A stretch of DNA of 42,124 nt from Planctomycetota bacterium. GTDB lineage: Bacteria > Planctomycetota > UBA1135 > UBA2386. Location of the stretch: positions 1 to 42,124 of the forward strand of contig JAGQRB010000128.1 of the NCBI GenBank assembly GCA_020425925.1, in the 5' to 3' direction. The first letter of the stretch is position 1, and each line of letters begins with the position of its first letter. Below are positions 1-7,626 of the stretch, one piece after another. The position numbers and the translations under genes are program-made. The notes under the pieces were generated by a model. It made no database searches. It had not been told where the DNA came from and saw only the letters and a program-made list of their open reading frames with translations.

Positions 1-1290
1 GCCGAGGTTGCCGGCGCCGTTCGCGCCGAAGCAGAAGCCCTGGAACACCAGATCGACGCTCAGTCCGGCCGGGATCGGCACCGCCAGCGCACCCGGCAGG
101 AACCCGAGAATCACCGCGACCGGCGAGCTGCCGTAGGCCGTGCCGAACGGCGCCACCGTCGTCGTCGGTCCGGGGAACAGCATCGCGATGCCGCCGAACG
201 CGCCCGCCGGCGAACCGAGCTGCAGCATCAGTGTCGACCCGGCGCTGGCCCCGCCGGCGGCGGCCAGCACGCAGTCGGTGTGCTCGTGGGCGCCGAGATC
301 GGGGAGCATCGTGCCGTCGAGATCGCCGTCGTTGACGCGCGGTGCGCCGCCGAGCTCGAGACGCGGATCGAGATGCGCGATGCCGGCGTCGATCGCGGGC
401 GAGTCGCCGGCCAGCCGATAGTCGTTCGCGGCGACGAACCGCGGGTCGTCCTCGAGATTGCCCGACGCGTAGGGCAGCGCGTTGACCGCCGTCGCCGAGT
501 TCAGCTCGCTGCCGCGGTAGTGCATCAGCGAGACGCCGTTCTGCCAGAACATGCAGTTCCGCAGCGTCGGCGCGTTGCTCGGTCCGACGTCGCAGATGCC
601 GCGGCCCTGGTTGCGCACGAACAGAGAGTTCGAGATGTCACAGCTGGTCGTACCCTGCATGTGCAGCCCGTTGTGCGGGTTGTCGGCGACCGTGATGTGC
701 TCGTAGGTGCCGCTGGCCCCGAGGTCGACGTCGATGGTGTGGCCCGAGTTGGTGTTGTGGTGGAAGACGCAGTCGGCGATCAGCGGATCGGCGCCGTTCC
801 GGATCGCAAGGGCGGCGCCGCGGCCGCCGGAGTTGTTGTTGGCGGTGAACACGCAGCGTCGGATCGTCGCGTCGACGCCGTCGATCAACGCGCCGCCGCC
901 GCCGGGTGCCGCGGCGTCACCGTTCTGCAGCACGAAGCCGTCGAGCGTACTGTGCTGACCGAGCAGGACGACGCGCTGGGTGCCCTGGCCGTCGAGGACC
1001 GTCGGGTGGGCGTGGGGGCGGGCCTGGTCGGCGCGCCGCATGCCCGGCTCGAAACCGCCGAGCAGCGCGACGTCGGCCGGCAGCACGAAGCCGCCGGCGT
1101 AGCTGCCGGCCGCCACCCAGACCGACTGTCCCGGCCCGGCCGCGGCCAGCGCCGCCTGGACGGTCTGGTAGGCCGTGGCCCAGCTCTGGCCGTTGCCGTT
1201 CGGTGCGGCGGCGGCGTCGACGTGGAGCTGCGCGGTCAGCGTCGCGGAGGCGACCGTCGCGGCGAGAAGTCCGGCGAGTGGGGTTCGCAT
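1..1290 (-). CDS. Secreted right-handed beta-helix protein, C-terminus cut by window edge
   Basis: The reading frame is open from an ATG at 1290 down to base 1, so 430 codons are visible and the stop lies outside. The N-terminus has a signal peptide (MRTPLAGLLAATVASATLTA, then Q). The body reads like a parallel beta-helix of the pectate-lyase/DUF1565 type: an opening NGNGQSWATAYQTVQAAL segment, then short rungs such as DGFVLQNGDA, RRCVFTANNNSGG, ADCVFHHNTNSG and RNCMFWQNG, followed by SPAIDAG and DLGAHE, which commonly close such proteins. After about residue 345 a separate Gly/Ala-rich beta module begins, resembling the C-termini of other exported proteins here. No enzyme site is identifiable; a surface or polysaccharide-binding role is inference. 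A TATGAT hexamer lies 14 nt before the start. Confidence 0.85.
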   Translation of the reverse strand, partial: MRTPLAGLLAATVASATLTAQLHVDAAAAPNGNGQSWATAYQTVQAALAAAGPGQSVWVAAGSYAGGFVLPADVALLGGFEPGMRRADQARPHAHPTVLDGQGTQRVVLLGQHSTLDGFVLQNGDAAAPGGGGALIDGVDATIRRCVFTANNNSGGRGAALAIRNGADPLIADCVFHHNTNSGHTIDVDLGASGTYEHITVADNPHNGLHMQGTTSCDISNSLFVRNQGRGICDVGPSNAPTLRNCMFWQNGVSLMHYRGSELNSATAVNALPYASGNLEDDPRFVAANDYRLAGDSPAIDAGIAHLDPRLELGGAPRVNDGDLDGTMLPDLGAHEHTDCVLAAAGGASAGSTLMLQLGSPAGAFGGIAMLFPGPTTTVAPFGTAYGSSPVAVILGFLPGALAVPIPAGLSVDLVFQGFCFGANGAGNLG

Positions 1291-1304
1291 GGTGGGTCGC
1301 GGCG

Positions 1305-1310
1305 ATCATA
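1305..1310 (-). promoter_or_regulatory. -10-like element TATGAT before the beta-helix gene
   Basis: On the minus strand the hexamer TATGAT matches the sigma-70 -10 consensus at five of six positions and ends 14 nt before the ATG at 1290. No convincing -35 is visible. In such GC-rich DNA an AT-rich hexamer here is suggestive, but it is only a sequence match. Confidence 0.4.
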
Positions 1311-1377
1311 CGACCGATGGCGCCGGCGGTGCCGCGACAGGCTGAACTCCGGCCCGAGCCGCGTCGATGAGCCCGGC

Positions 1378-1635
1378 GTGGACGTCGGGGCAATCAACCA
1401 GATGATCGGCGGCATCGCGGCGCGCAACCTCGATGTCGCACTGCTCGCGAAGCTGATGCAGCAGCAGCGCGTCGCGGGTGCCGCGATGGTCGGGCTGATC
1501 AACGGTGCGGCTCCCACGGCCGGTGGCGGCAGTGCGGCCGCGCCACCGCCGCCGCCCGCCGACGCGCCGCCACCGCCGCCCGCGAAGGGTGCGGACGAGC
1601 CCGGCAAGGGCGGGCTCGTCGACGTCGTCGCGTAG
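1378..1635 (+). CDS. Small YjfB-like putative motility protein with Pro-rich tail
   Basis: This 85-residue protein starts at GTG 1378; the next in-frame Met is at codon 9. Residues 1-45 (VDVGAINQM.., ..VALLAKLMQQQ..) form an amphipathic helical segment similar in length and pattern to the YjfB family of putative motility proteins, whose function is unknown. The tail holds two polyproline runs (PPPPP at about 56 and 63) and ends KGGLVDVVA. It is divergent from the beta-helix gene and followed after 18 bp by the ATPase gene. The family match is by eye from a short helical stretch; an unrelated small protein is possible. No flagellar structural gene is nearby. Confidence 0.5.
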   Translation: MDVGAINQMIGGIAARNLDVALLAKLMQQQRVAGAAMVGLINGAAPTAGGGSAAAPPPPPADAPPPPPAKGADEPGKGGLVDVVA

Positions 1636-1641
1636 AACCTG

Positions 1642-1647
1642 CACACT
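1642..1647 (+). promoter_or_regulatory. -10-like element 6 nt before the ATPase start
   Basis: CACACT (A at position 2, T at position 6, as in TANNNT) ends exactly 6 nt before the ATG at 1654 and no Shine-Dalgarno sequence is present. That spacing would put the transcription start at or next to the A of the ATG, giving a leaderless mRNA. The same CACACT occurs at 2451-2456 upstream of the Dus gene. Confidence 0.3.
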
Positions 1648-1653
1648 GGCGGC

Positions 1654-2418
1654 ATGCGGAAACGCGCCGCCCCATTCCTGACGAACGTCGCAGTCCGACC
1701 GGACGTCGAGCTCGACCGCGAGCGCTTCCCGACCTCGCTGCCGTTCCTGCCGACACTCGACCTGGCGCTGTCGACGCCGGTGACGTTCTTCGTCGGCGAG
1801 AACGGCACCGGCAAGTCGACGTTGCTCGAGGGGATCGCGGGTCTCTGCGGCCTCCCGGTCAGCGGCGGTGGCCGCAACGACCTCATCGCGGCAGCCGGTC
1901 GGGAGTCCGATTGCCACCTGCTGCCGCACCTGCTGGGCAGTTTCCGGCGCAAGCCGCGCGACGGCTACTTCTTCCGCGCCGAACTACTGGCGCAGTTCGC
2001 GTCGCTGCTCGAACAGCGGCAGGCGGATCCGGACTTCCCACGCGACCCGTTCGCGCGCTACGGCGGCAGGTCGCTGCATACCCGGTCGCATGGCGAGGCG
2101 TTCCTGCGGGTGTTCGCGTCGTGGATGGGCGAGGGCATCCTGCTGATCGACGAGCCCGAAGCGGCGCTGTCACCGCAGCGTCAGCTCGCGCTGCTGGTGC
2201 AGATGGCCGAGCTCTGCCGCGAGAAGACGGTGCAGCTGATCATCGCGACGCACTCGCCGATCCTGCTGACGTTCCCGGGTGCGACGCTGCTGTCGTTCGA
2301 TGCCGACGCGATCGCACCGATCGAACTGCGCGACACTTCGCACTACGCGATCACGCGCGGGATCCTCGAGGATCCGGAGCGCTACTGGCGGCACCTGCTC
2401 GCCGAGGAAGAGGAATGA
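1654..2418 (+). CDS. AAA-type ATPase with ABC-like ATP-binding fold
   Basis: This 254-residue predicted ATPase belongs to the small single-domain AAA/ABC-like group (COG3910 style). Walker A is GENGTGKS at residues 48-55; Walker B is ILLIDEPEAAL with Asp166-Glu167; the switch histidine is in ATHSPILL (His200). The ABC signature is not a clean LSGGQ; a SHGEAFLRVF segment around residue 150 sits where it would be. No membrane domain or DNA-binding segment is visible. The gene is followed by the dihydrouridine synthase gene 58 bp downstream on the same strand. The cellular substrate cannot be told from the sequence; related proteins are usually annotated only as predicted ATPases. Confidence 0.85.
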   Translation: MRKRAAPFLTNVAVRPDVELDRERFPTSLPFLPTLDLALSTPVTFFVGENGTGKSTLLEGIAGLCGLPVSGGGRNDLIAAAGRESDCHLLPHLLGSFRRKPRDGYFFRAELLAQFASLLEQRQADPDFPRDPFARYGGRSLHTRSHGEAFLRVFASWMGEGILLIDEPEAALSPQRQLALLVQMAELCREKTVQLIIATHSPILLTFPGATLLSFDADAIAPIELRDTSHYAITRGILEDPERYWRHLLAEEEE

Positions 2419-2476
2419 GCGCCCGGATGGACGGCCGGCGGCCGCGCCGGCACACTGCCGCGATGTCGAGGGCCGC

Positions 2477-3532
2477 ATGCTGAGCCTGGGCGAGGTCGCG
2501 ATCGCAAAGCCCGCCGTGCAGGCGGCGCTGAGCGGCTATTCCGATCTGCCGATGCGCACCGTCGCGCGCGAGCACGGCGCGGCCTACACGATCCACGAGG
2601 TCGTGCTCGACGAGCTCGTGCTGCAGAAGGGCAAGTTGCAGCGCCGCATCCTCGACGTACCCGAGCACGACCACCCGGTCGGCGGCCAGCTCATGGGCTC
2701 GCGGCCCGAGACCTTCGGCGCGGCGGCGCGGGAGCTCGTGCGCGCCGGCTTCGACGTCGTCGACATCAACTTCGGCTGCCCGGTCAACAAGGTGCTCGGC
2801 CGCCACCGCGGCGGCTGGCTGCTGTCGGAGCCCGAGACCGCGCTCGCGATCGTCGAGTCGGTGGTGCAGTCGGTGCAGGGCGACGCGCCCGTCACCGTCA
2901 AGATGCGACGCGGCTACGACGACTCGCCGACCGCCGAGGGCGCGTTCTTCACGATCCTCGAAGGTGCGATCGCGCGCGGCATCGCCGGGGTCACGGTGCA
3001 CGGCCGCACCGTCGCGCAGAAGTACGTCGGCCCGAGCCGCTGGGAGTTCGTGCAGCGCGTCAAGCGCGAGGTCGGCGACTTCACCGTGCTCGGCAGCGGC
3101 GACCTGTTCTCGCCGTTCGACGTCGTCGACATGCTGCAGCGGACCGGCGTCGACGGCGTCACGATCGCGCGCGGCTGCATCGGCAACCCGTTCGTGTTCC
3201 GGCAGGTCGACGCGCTGCTCGCCGGCGAGACCCCGCTGCGGCCGACCTGCGGCGAGCAGCGCACGGCCCTGCTGCGCCACTGGGAGCTCGCACGCGGCTA
3301 CTACGGCAAGGAGCGGCTCGCCGTCAGCCATCTGCGCACGCACGCGATCAAGTACGCGCAGTACCACCGCGAGGCCGAGTGGGCGCGCGAACGGTTCGTG
3401 CGGGTTCGCGACGCGGCGGAGCTCGAGGCGCGCATCGACGAGGTGTTCGCCGCGCGGTTCGACGAGGGGGTGGCGCGCGAGCTGCGGCGCGAGGACGCCG
3501 TCGTGCCCGCACTGCAGAGCTGCGCCGAGTAG
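2477..3532 (+). CDS. tRNA-dihydrouridine synthase (Dus family)
   Basis: This 351-residue FMN enzyme reduces specific uridines in tRNA to dihydrouridine with NAD(P)H. The TIM-barrel landmarks are in order: the N-terminal substrate/FMN segment (PAVQAALSGYSDLPMR), the catalytic cysteine in NFGCPVNKV (Cys101), VKMRRGYDD, GVTVHGRTVAQKY, and the FMN-phosphate segment GSGDLF..GVTIARGCIGNPFVF. A helical domain follows, with HLRTHAIKYAQYHREAE. The order and length fit the DusA/B/C superfamily, closest to DusB by eye, but the subgroup is not assigned. ATG 2477 was chosen because it begins MLSLGEVAI, matching the family N-terminus; an ATG at 2463 is out of frame. Confidence 0.92.
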   Translation: MLSLGEVAIAKPAVQAALSGYSDLPMRTVAREHGAAYTIHEVVLDELVLQKGKLQRRILDVPEHDHPVGGQLMGSRPETFGAAARELVRAGFDVVDINFGCPVNKVLGRHRGGWLLSEPETALAIVESVVQSVQGDAPVTVKMRRGYDDSPTAEGAFFTILEGAIARGIAGVTVHGRTVAQKYVGPSRWEFVQRVKREVGDFTVLGSGDLFSPFDVVDMLQRTGVDGVTIARGCIGNPFVFRQVDALLAGETPLRPTCGEQRTALLRHWELARGYYGKERLAVSHLRTHAIKYAQYHREAEWARERFVRVRDAAELEARIDEVFAARFDEGVARELRREDAVVPALQSCAE

Positions 3533-3569
3533 GTTCGGCCGAGGTCGTGCCGAGCGGCGCTACCGGCGC

Positions 3570-3575
3570 TACCGT
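3570..3575 (+). promoter_or_regulatory. -10-like element TACCGT before the thioredoxin-domain gene
   Basis: TACCGT (TANNNT) ends 8 nt before the ATG at 3584, with no purine-rich ribosome-binding sequence between. The same hexamer occurs at 8872-8877 upstream of the PKS and, on the minus strand, at 35338-35343 upstream of the symporter. Confidence 0.3.
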
Positions 3576-3583
3576 GGGCGACC

Positions 3584-4705
3584 ATGTGGATCGCGCTCGC
3601 CGTCGCCATCACCCTGCCGCAGGATCCCGCACCGCGGGCGACTTCGCTCGCCGTCGAGCTCGCGCCGGCTCCGACCGCGAGCAAGGCCGCGCCGCGCTGG
3701 AGCCCGAAGGGTGCCAAGGTCGCGCTGCACGGCGAAGGCGATGTGCTGAGCGGCGGGTTCGCGCTCGGGCCGGTCGGTTCGCCCGGGGTCGCGGTGCGAC
3801 TCGCGAAGTCCGCGGGTGCCGAGCGCTACGACACCCTGACGATCGATCTCGATCGCGACGGTGTGCTCGCCGACGACGAGGCTCTGGCGACGGTGCCGAA
3901 GGAGCAGCGTGGCAAGTGGTGGTCGAGCTTCACGGCCACCGTGCAGGTGCCGGTTCCGGCCGAAGGTGACGCGGCGGCGGCGACGCGGCCCTACGCGATG
4001 AACCTCTGGTTCGTCGAGGACCCGCTCGAGCCCGACGCACCGCCGACACTGCGCTGGTCGCGGCGCGGCTTCCAGCTCGGCGAGGTCGCGATCGGCGGCG
4101 AGCCCGCGTTCGTGCAGATCAGCGAACGGGAGATGGACGGCGTGTTCGACCAGCGCGACGCCTGGGCGCTCGCGCGCAGCGAAGCCGAGCTCGCCACGGC
4201 ACCGCCGCGGTCACTCGAGCAGCATTGCTGGCTCGACGGCGTGGCCTGGCGCGCGATCGCGATCGACCCGCACGGTCGGCGGCTGCGCTTCGAGTCGTTC
4301 GATCCGGGTATCACCGAGGCCGAGGAGAAGGCCAAGGCCGACGTCTACCGCCCCGATCGCGAAGCCGCGCGCGCGAAGTCGCCGCTCGCGTTCGGCAAGG
4401 ACCTCGCCGCCGCGCTCGCGACCGCGAAGCAGGGTGGCAAGCGCGTGTTCGTCGATTTCGAGACCACCTGGTGCGGGCCGTGCAAGCTCATGGACCAGTG
4501 GGTCTACACCGCGGCCGACGTCGTCGCCGCCGCCGACGCGGTCGTGGCGGTCCAGCTCGACGGTGACGAGCAGCGCGAACTCGCGAAGCGCTACGACGTC
4601 GGCGGCTATCCGACGATGCTGTTGCTCGATGCCGACGGCAAGGAGCTCCGCCGCGCGGTCGGCTACCGATCGGTCAAGGCGATGGTCGAGTTCCTCGGTC
4701 GGTGA
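3584..4705 (+). CDS. Exported protein with C-terminal thioredoxin domain
   Basis: This 373-residue protein has a short hydrophobic N-terminus (MWIALAVAITLP) that may be a signal peptide. Residues 20-260 form an unrecognised region rich in Glu, Ala and Asp that includes DRDGVLADDEA, an EF-hand-like acidic stretch. Residues from about 265 form a thioredoxin fold with FVDFETTWCGPCKLMD; the redox pair is Cys297-Gly-Pro-Cys300, followed by YDVGGYPTMLLLDADGKE with the cis-proline of the fold. This arrangement resembles thiol-disulfide exchange proteins of the DsbD-gamma/thioredoxin-like group found in Planctomycetota. It faces the small lipoprotein gene, with a possible terminator between them. The substrate is unknown. 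Confidence 0.8.
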   Translation: MWIALAVAITLPQDPAPRATSLAVELAPAPTASKAAPRWSPKGAKVALHGEGDVLSGGFALGPVGSPGVAVRLAKSAGAERYDTLTIDLDRDGVLADDEALATVPKEQRGKWWSSFTATVQVPVPAEGDAAAATRPYAMNLWFVEDPLEPDAPPTLRWSRRGFQLGEVAIGGEPAFVQISEREMDGVFDQRDAWALARSEAELATAPPRSLEQHCWLDGVAWRAIAIDPHGRRLRFESFDPGITEAEEKAKADVYRPDREAARAKSPLAFGKDLAAALATAKQGGKRVFVDFETTWCGPCKLMDQWVYTAADVVAAADAVVAVQLDGDEQRELAKRYDVGGYPTMLLLDADGKELRRAVGYRSVKAMVEFLGR

Positions 4706-4714
4706 CGGGGCGTC

Positions 4715-4728
4715 CGGTCCCCGGACCG
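4715..4728. terminator. Possible bidirectional hairpin between convergent genes
   Basis: CGGTCC-CC-GGACCG forms a perfect 6-bp inverted repeat (5 bp if the loop is opened to four) in the 34-bp gap between two convergent stop codons. There is no T-tract on either side, as is common in very GC-rich genomes, so termination is only a positional inference. Confidence 0.35.
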
Positions 4729-4739
4729 CGGGCGCTCCG

Positions 4740-5126
4740 TCAGTGCTTCGCGTCCGAGGCGGCCGCCGCCGTCTCCTCGGCCGGGTAGGCCTCGATCCGG
4801 ACCCCGCGTCCGTCGCGCACCTCGACGATCGCTTCGATCTCGCCGTCGATCACGACCCCGACGAGCTCGCAGCCGCCGTCGGTCCGGTTGCCGAGCGAGC
4901 CGTGGCGCAGGACGCCGCCTTCCTGGACCCCGTCGGTTCGCGTCCAGGTGTACTGCAGCGCACCGTCGCCGCGGATCACGATGCGGATCGTCGGGCGCTC
5001 GCCGTCGGCGTGCACCAGCAGCCGCGCCCCGGGCTTCATGGCCAGCTCCGACCTCGCGTTGGTGGAGGACCAGGCACAGCCGGCAACCAGCGACATCAGC
5101 GAGAGGGCGAGGGTACGCACGCGCAT
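4740..5126 (-). CDS. Small predicted lipoprotein
   Basis: This 128-residue protein begins at ATG 5126, chosen over an upstream in-frame ATG at 5168 because it gives a compact lipoprotein signal peptide ending LVAGC, with the lipidated cysteine at position 17. The mature part alternates short beta-like stretches (ARLLVHADG, TIRIVIRGDGALQYTWTR, ELVGVVIDGEIEAIVEVRDGRGVRIEAYP) and an acidic Ala-rich tail. No known domain is recognised. The gene lies 54 bp from the metallopeptidase stop at 5181 on the same strand and may be read through from it. Confidence 0.7.
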   Translation of the reverse strand: MRVRTLALSLMSLVAGCAWSSTNARSELAMKPGARLLVHADGERPTIRIVIRGDGALQYTWTRTDGVQEGGVLRHGSLGNRTDGGCELVGVVIDGEIEAIVEVRDGRGVRIEAYPAEETAAAASDAKH

Positions 5127-5180
5127 CGGCGCATGGTCCTGCCGCGCGGTGCGGCGGTCAACCCGCACGGCGTCTCGCGG

Positions 5181-7496
5181 TCACGGCGTCACGCCGCGCA
5201 GCCCGTTGCTCGCGGCCGCGCCGAGCGCCGCAGCGGCATCGAGCCCCCAATACTGGAAGTACGTCGAGTGGCCGCTCGGGAACCCGCTGGGCCACTGCAG
5301 CGTGAACGACGCGTCGCCGTCGGCGTCGCTGACCACGAGCACCGTGAAGTCGCCGCGCGGCACCAGCGTGCCGCCGAAGAACGGCTGGTCGATGCGCGCG
5401 AAGCCGATGACGATCGCCGCGAGCGAGCTCGGCGCGGCGTGTGCGAGGTGCACCGCGATCGGCTGCCCGGCGATGAACTCGCCGCCGCCGGCCGCTACCG
5501 GCACGCCGTCGACGCCCGCGAGGCCGCTGCCGAGATCCTGCCAGGTGCCGGTGCAGGTGCCGGCGGTCTCGGTCGCGGAGAGGGCGTTGCCCTGCGCGTC
5601 CCAGGTGAACCGGAACTCGGTCGTGCCGTCGCAGATCGAGGTGATGTTGCCGGCGATGTCGCGGCCGATGCTGGCCTGGGTCACCGTGATCCGACCGGTC
5701 GAAGCCATCGTGTAGAGCGGCGTCGTCACACCGTCGTGGCCGTAGACGTCGGCCATCAGCAGCGCCTGGCGGATCGGCTCGGCCTTGCCGGCGGCGAACC
5801 GCAGCACGCCGAGGCGCAGCGTGTGCAGCGAATCCGTGTTCCACTCGTTCGCGAGCGACGCGACGAACTCCTGCGGGTTCGACTGGAAGAACTGGCCGCC
5901 GATCTGGCTGCGCAGGTACTGCAGGTCGTCGAGGCCGGCGGCCTGTAGCAGCGCATCGCGTCGGGTCGCGAACTTCGGCGAGCTGCGCAGCAGATACGAG
6001 TCGATCACGTGCGCGACCTCGTGGCAGACCGTGGTCGCGAAGACCGGCACGTTGCGCGGCGCCGTGTCGGCCGGGAACTGGTTCTGAAGGGTCTGGATCG
6101 CGGACGCCGCGAAGACGTTGACGCCGCGACCCGGGAACGGGAACTGCCGCAGCGCGGGATCGTTCGCGAGCTCGTTGACGCACGTCATGCGCTGCAGGTC
6201 GCGCGGCACGCTCGGGATGCTCGCCATCAGGTCGAGGATCACACCGCGGTGCTGGGCGCCGAACCCGCGGTTGTCGAGCAGGAGGAAGCCGTGCTCGCGC
6301 AGGATCGTGGCGTAGTCCGGATCGACCGCGGGATCGGTGATCCCGAGTGCCGGCTCGATCACTGCGAGGCGTTGCGCGTCGAGGTCGAACGCGCCGACGA
6401 TCGCGGCGCCGAGGCCGGCGCGGACGACCGCGAGCGCGGCGTCCTGGGCGGGGTCGAACGTGCCCGCCATCGTGAACCACTGCGGGTTCTGCTCCATCAG
6501 GTCGCGGAGCTCGGCGTCGAGCGCGGCGCGCACGCCGCCGTCGACGGGCAGCTCGGTCGCGAGCGTCACCGCCAGCGCGGCCGCGGCGACGAACTCGGTG
6601 CGGGCGGTGGCGTTGCCCTGCAGCCAGGTGTCGAGATCGGCCGGGTGGTTGAACACCGCGTCCGAGAGGTGGGCGAGCGCGCCGTCCGTGCCGTAGGCAT
6701 CGCACGCCGGGTAGAACGTGTGGAACAGCACCGAACCGTTGTGGTTGTTGGTCGGATCGGTCAGGTAGGTCGGCAGCCAGCCGATGCCGTAGCTCGCGCC
6801 GATCGCGTTCATCGGATAGTCGGCGGAGTCGCCGGGCCACGACCAGCCGAGCCCGGCGAGGTAGAGCCCGCCGCCCGCGGCGACGTGGCTCTCGAGCGCT
6901 GCGAGTTCGCTCGTCTGCAGCGCGCTCCACGCGTTGCCGACCACGACGACGCCGGCGCCGGCGAGCGCCATCGAGGTCACGACACCCGGCACGTCGACGA
7001 TCGTCCAGCCAGCACCCGTGAGCGCGCTGCCGAGCACGTTGATGTCGCCGCGATTCGCCCATTCGGCGTGGCCCGAGAGGATCGCCAGCCGCCGCGTGTT
7101 CGCGCCGTCGAGCCAGTCGAGCGCCTGCAGGTTGAACTGCAGCGTGTCGTAGAGGCCGTTGGCCGTGTCGCCGAGCAGGCCTTCGTGACCGACCGCGAGT
7201 ACGTGGCCCGAGCCCGGCGTGCCGAGGCTGCCGACCGCGGCGAACAGGCTCGGCTGCGTCGTGTCGTCGTCGCCGCTGACGAGCGGCACCACGCCGGCGC
7301 CCGGGAACGCAGCGATCGCGCCCGGGCCGCCCGTCGGCGTGACTTGCTGGATGCCCGCGACGATCGCGGCCGGATCCTGCGCCGTCGCCACGGTCGCCAG
7401 CAGGCCGAGGACGGCGGCGAGGGGGAGCACGGAGCGGAGGCCGGACCGGGGTGCGGAGAGGTCGGGGACCGGGGTGGTTTGCATGGCGTCGGGCAT
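5181..7496 (-). CDS. Large secreted zinc metallopeptidase with N-terminal amidotransferase-like domain
   Basis: The protein is 771 residues from ATG 7496; ATG 7484 is an equally plausible start four codons later. A signal peptide (LPLAAVLGLLATVATAQ) is followed at about 40-290 by a ThuA/GATase1-like alpha/beta domain (LAVGHEGLL, RRLAILSGHAEW, GVVVVGNAW, AAGGGLYLAGLGWSW), an arrangement known from M60-like and TCAF proteins. The zinc site is CHEVAHVID: His492, Glu493, His496, then NPQEFVASL with Glu543 as the likely third ligand, as in anthrax lethal-factor-like and M60-like zincins. The last 130 residues form the beta module shared by secreted proteins here and end GLRGVTP. It is probably extracellular or periplasmic; the substrate is unknown, with glycoprotein or peptidoglycan possible by family analogy. 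Confidence 0.82.
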   Translation of the reverse strand: MPDAMQTTPVPDLSAPRSGLRSVLPLAAVLGLLATVATAQDPAAIVAGIQQVTPTGGPGAIAAFPGAGVVPLVSGDDDTTQPSLFAAVGSLGTPGSGHVLAVGHEGLLGDTANGLYDTLQFNLQALDWLDGANTRRLAILSGHAEWANRGDINVLGSALTGAGWTIVDVPGVVTSMALAGAGVVVVGNAWSALQTSELAALESHVAAGGGLYLAGLGWSWPGDSADYPMNAIGASYGIGWLPTYLTDPTNNHNGSVLFHTFYPACDAYGTDGALAHLSDAVFNHPADLDTWLQGNATARTEFVAAAALAVTLATELPVDGGVRAALDAELRDLMEQNPQWFTMAGTFDPAQDAALAVVRAGLGAAIVGAFDLDAQRLAVIEPALGITDPAVDPDYATILREHGFLLLDNRGFGAQHRGVILDLMASIPSVPRDLQRMTCVNELANDPALRQFPFPGRGVNVFAASAIQTLQNQFPADTAPRNVPVFATTVCHEVAHVIDSYLLRSSPKFATRRDALLQAAGLDDLQYLRSQIGGQFFQSNPQEFVASLANEWNTDSLHTLRLGVLRFAAGKAEPIRQALLMADVYGHDGVTTPLYTMASTGRITVTQASIGRDIAGNITSICDGTTEFRFTWDAQGNALSATETAGTCTGTWQDLGSGLAGVDGVPVAAGGGEFIAGQPIAVHLAHAAPSSLAAIVIGFARIDQPFFGGTLVPRGDFTVLVVSDADGDASFTLQWPSGFPSGHSTYFQYWGLDAAAALGAAASNGLRGVTP

Positions 7497-7626
7497 GCGC
7501 GGCCGGGGCGGACCGAAACACGAAAACCCGGGTTCTGTTCCGCTGGCGCACCGCGCTCGCGGTGAGGCAGCAGGCCGGCGCGTTCTCCCTGCGGCGCGCC
7601 CCCGATCCGCAAGGAACCCGTCCGCC

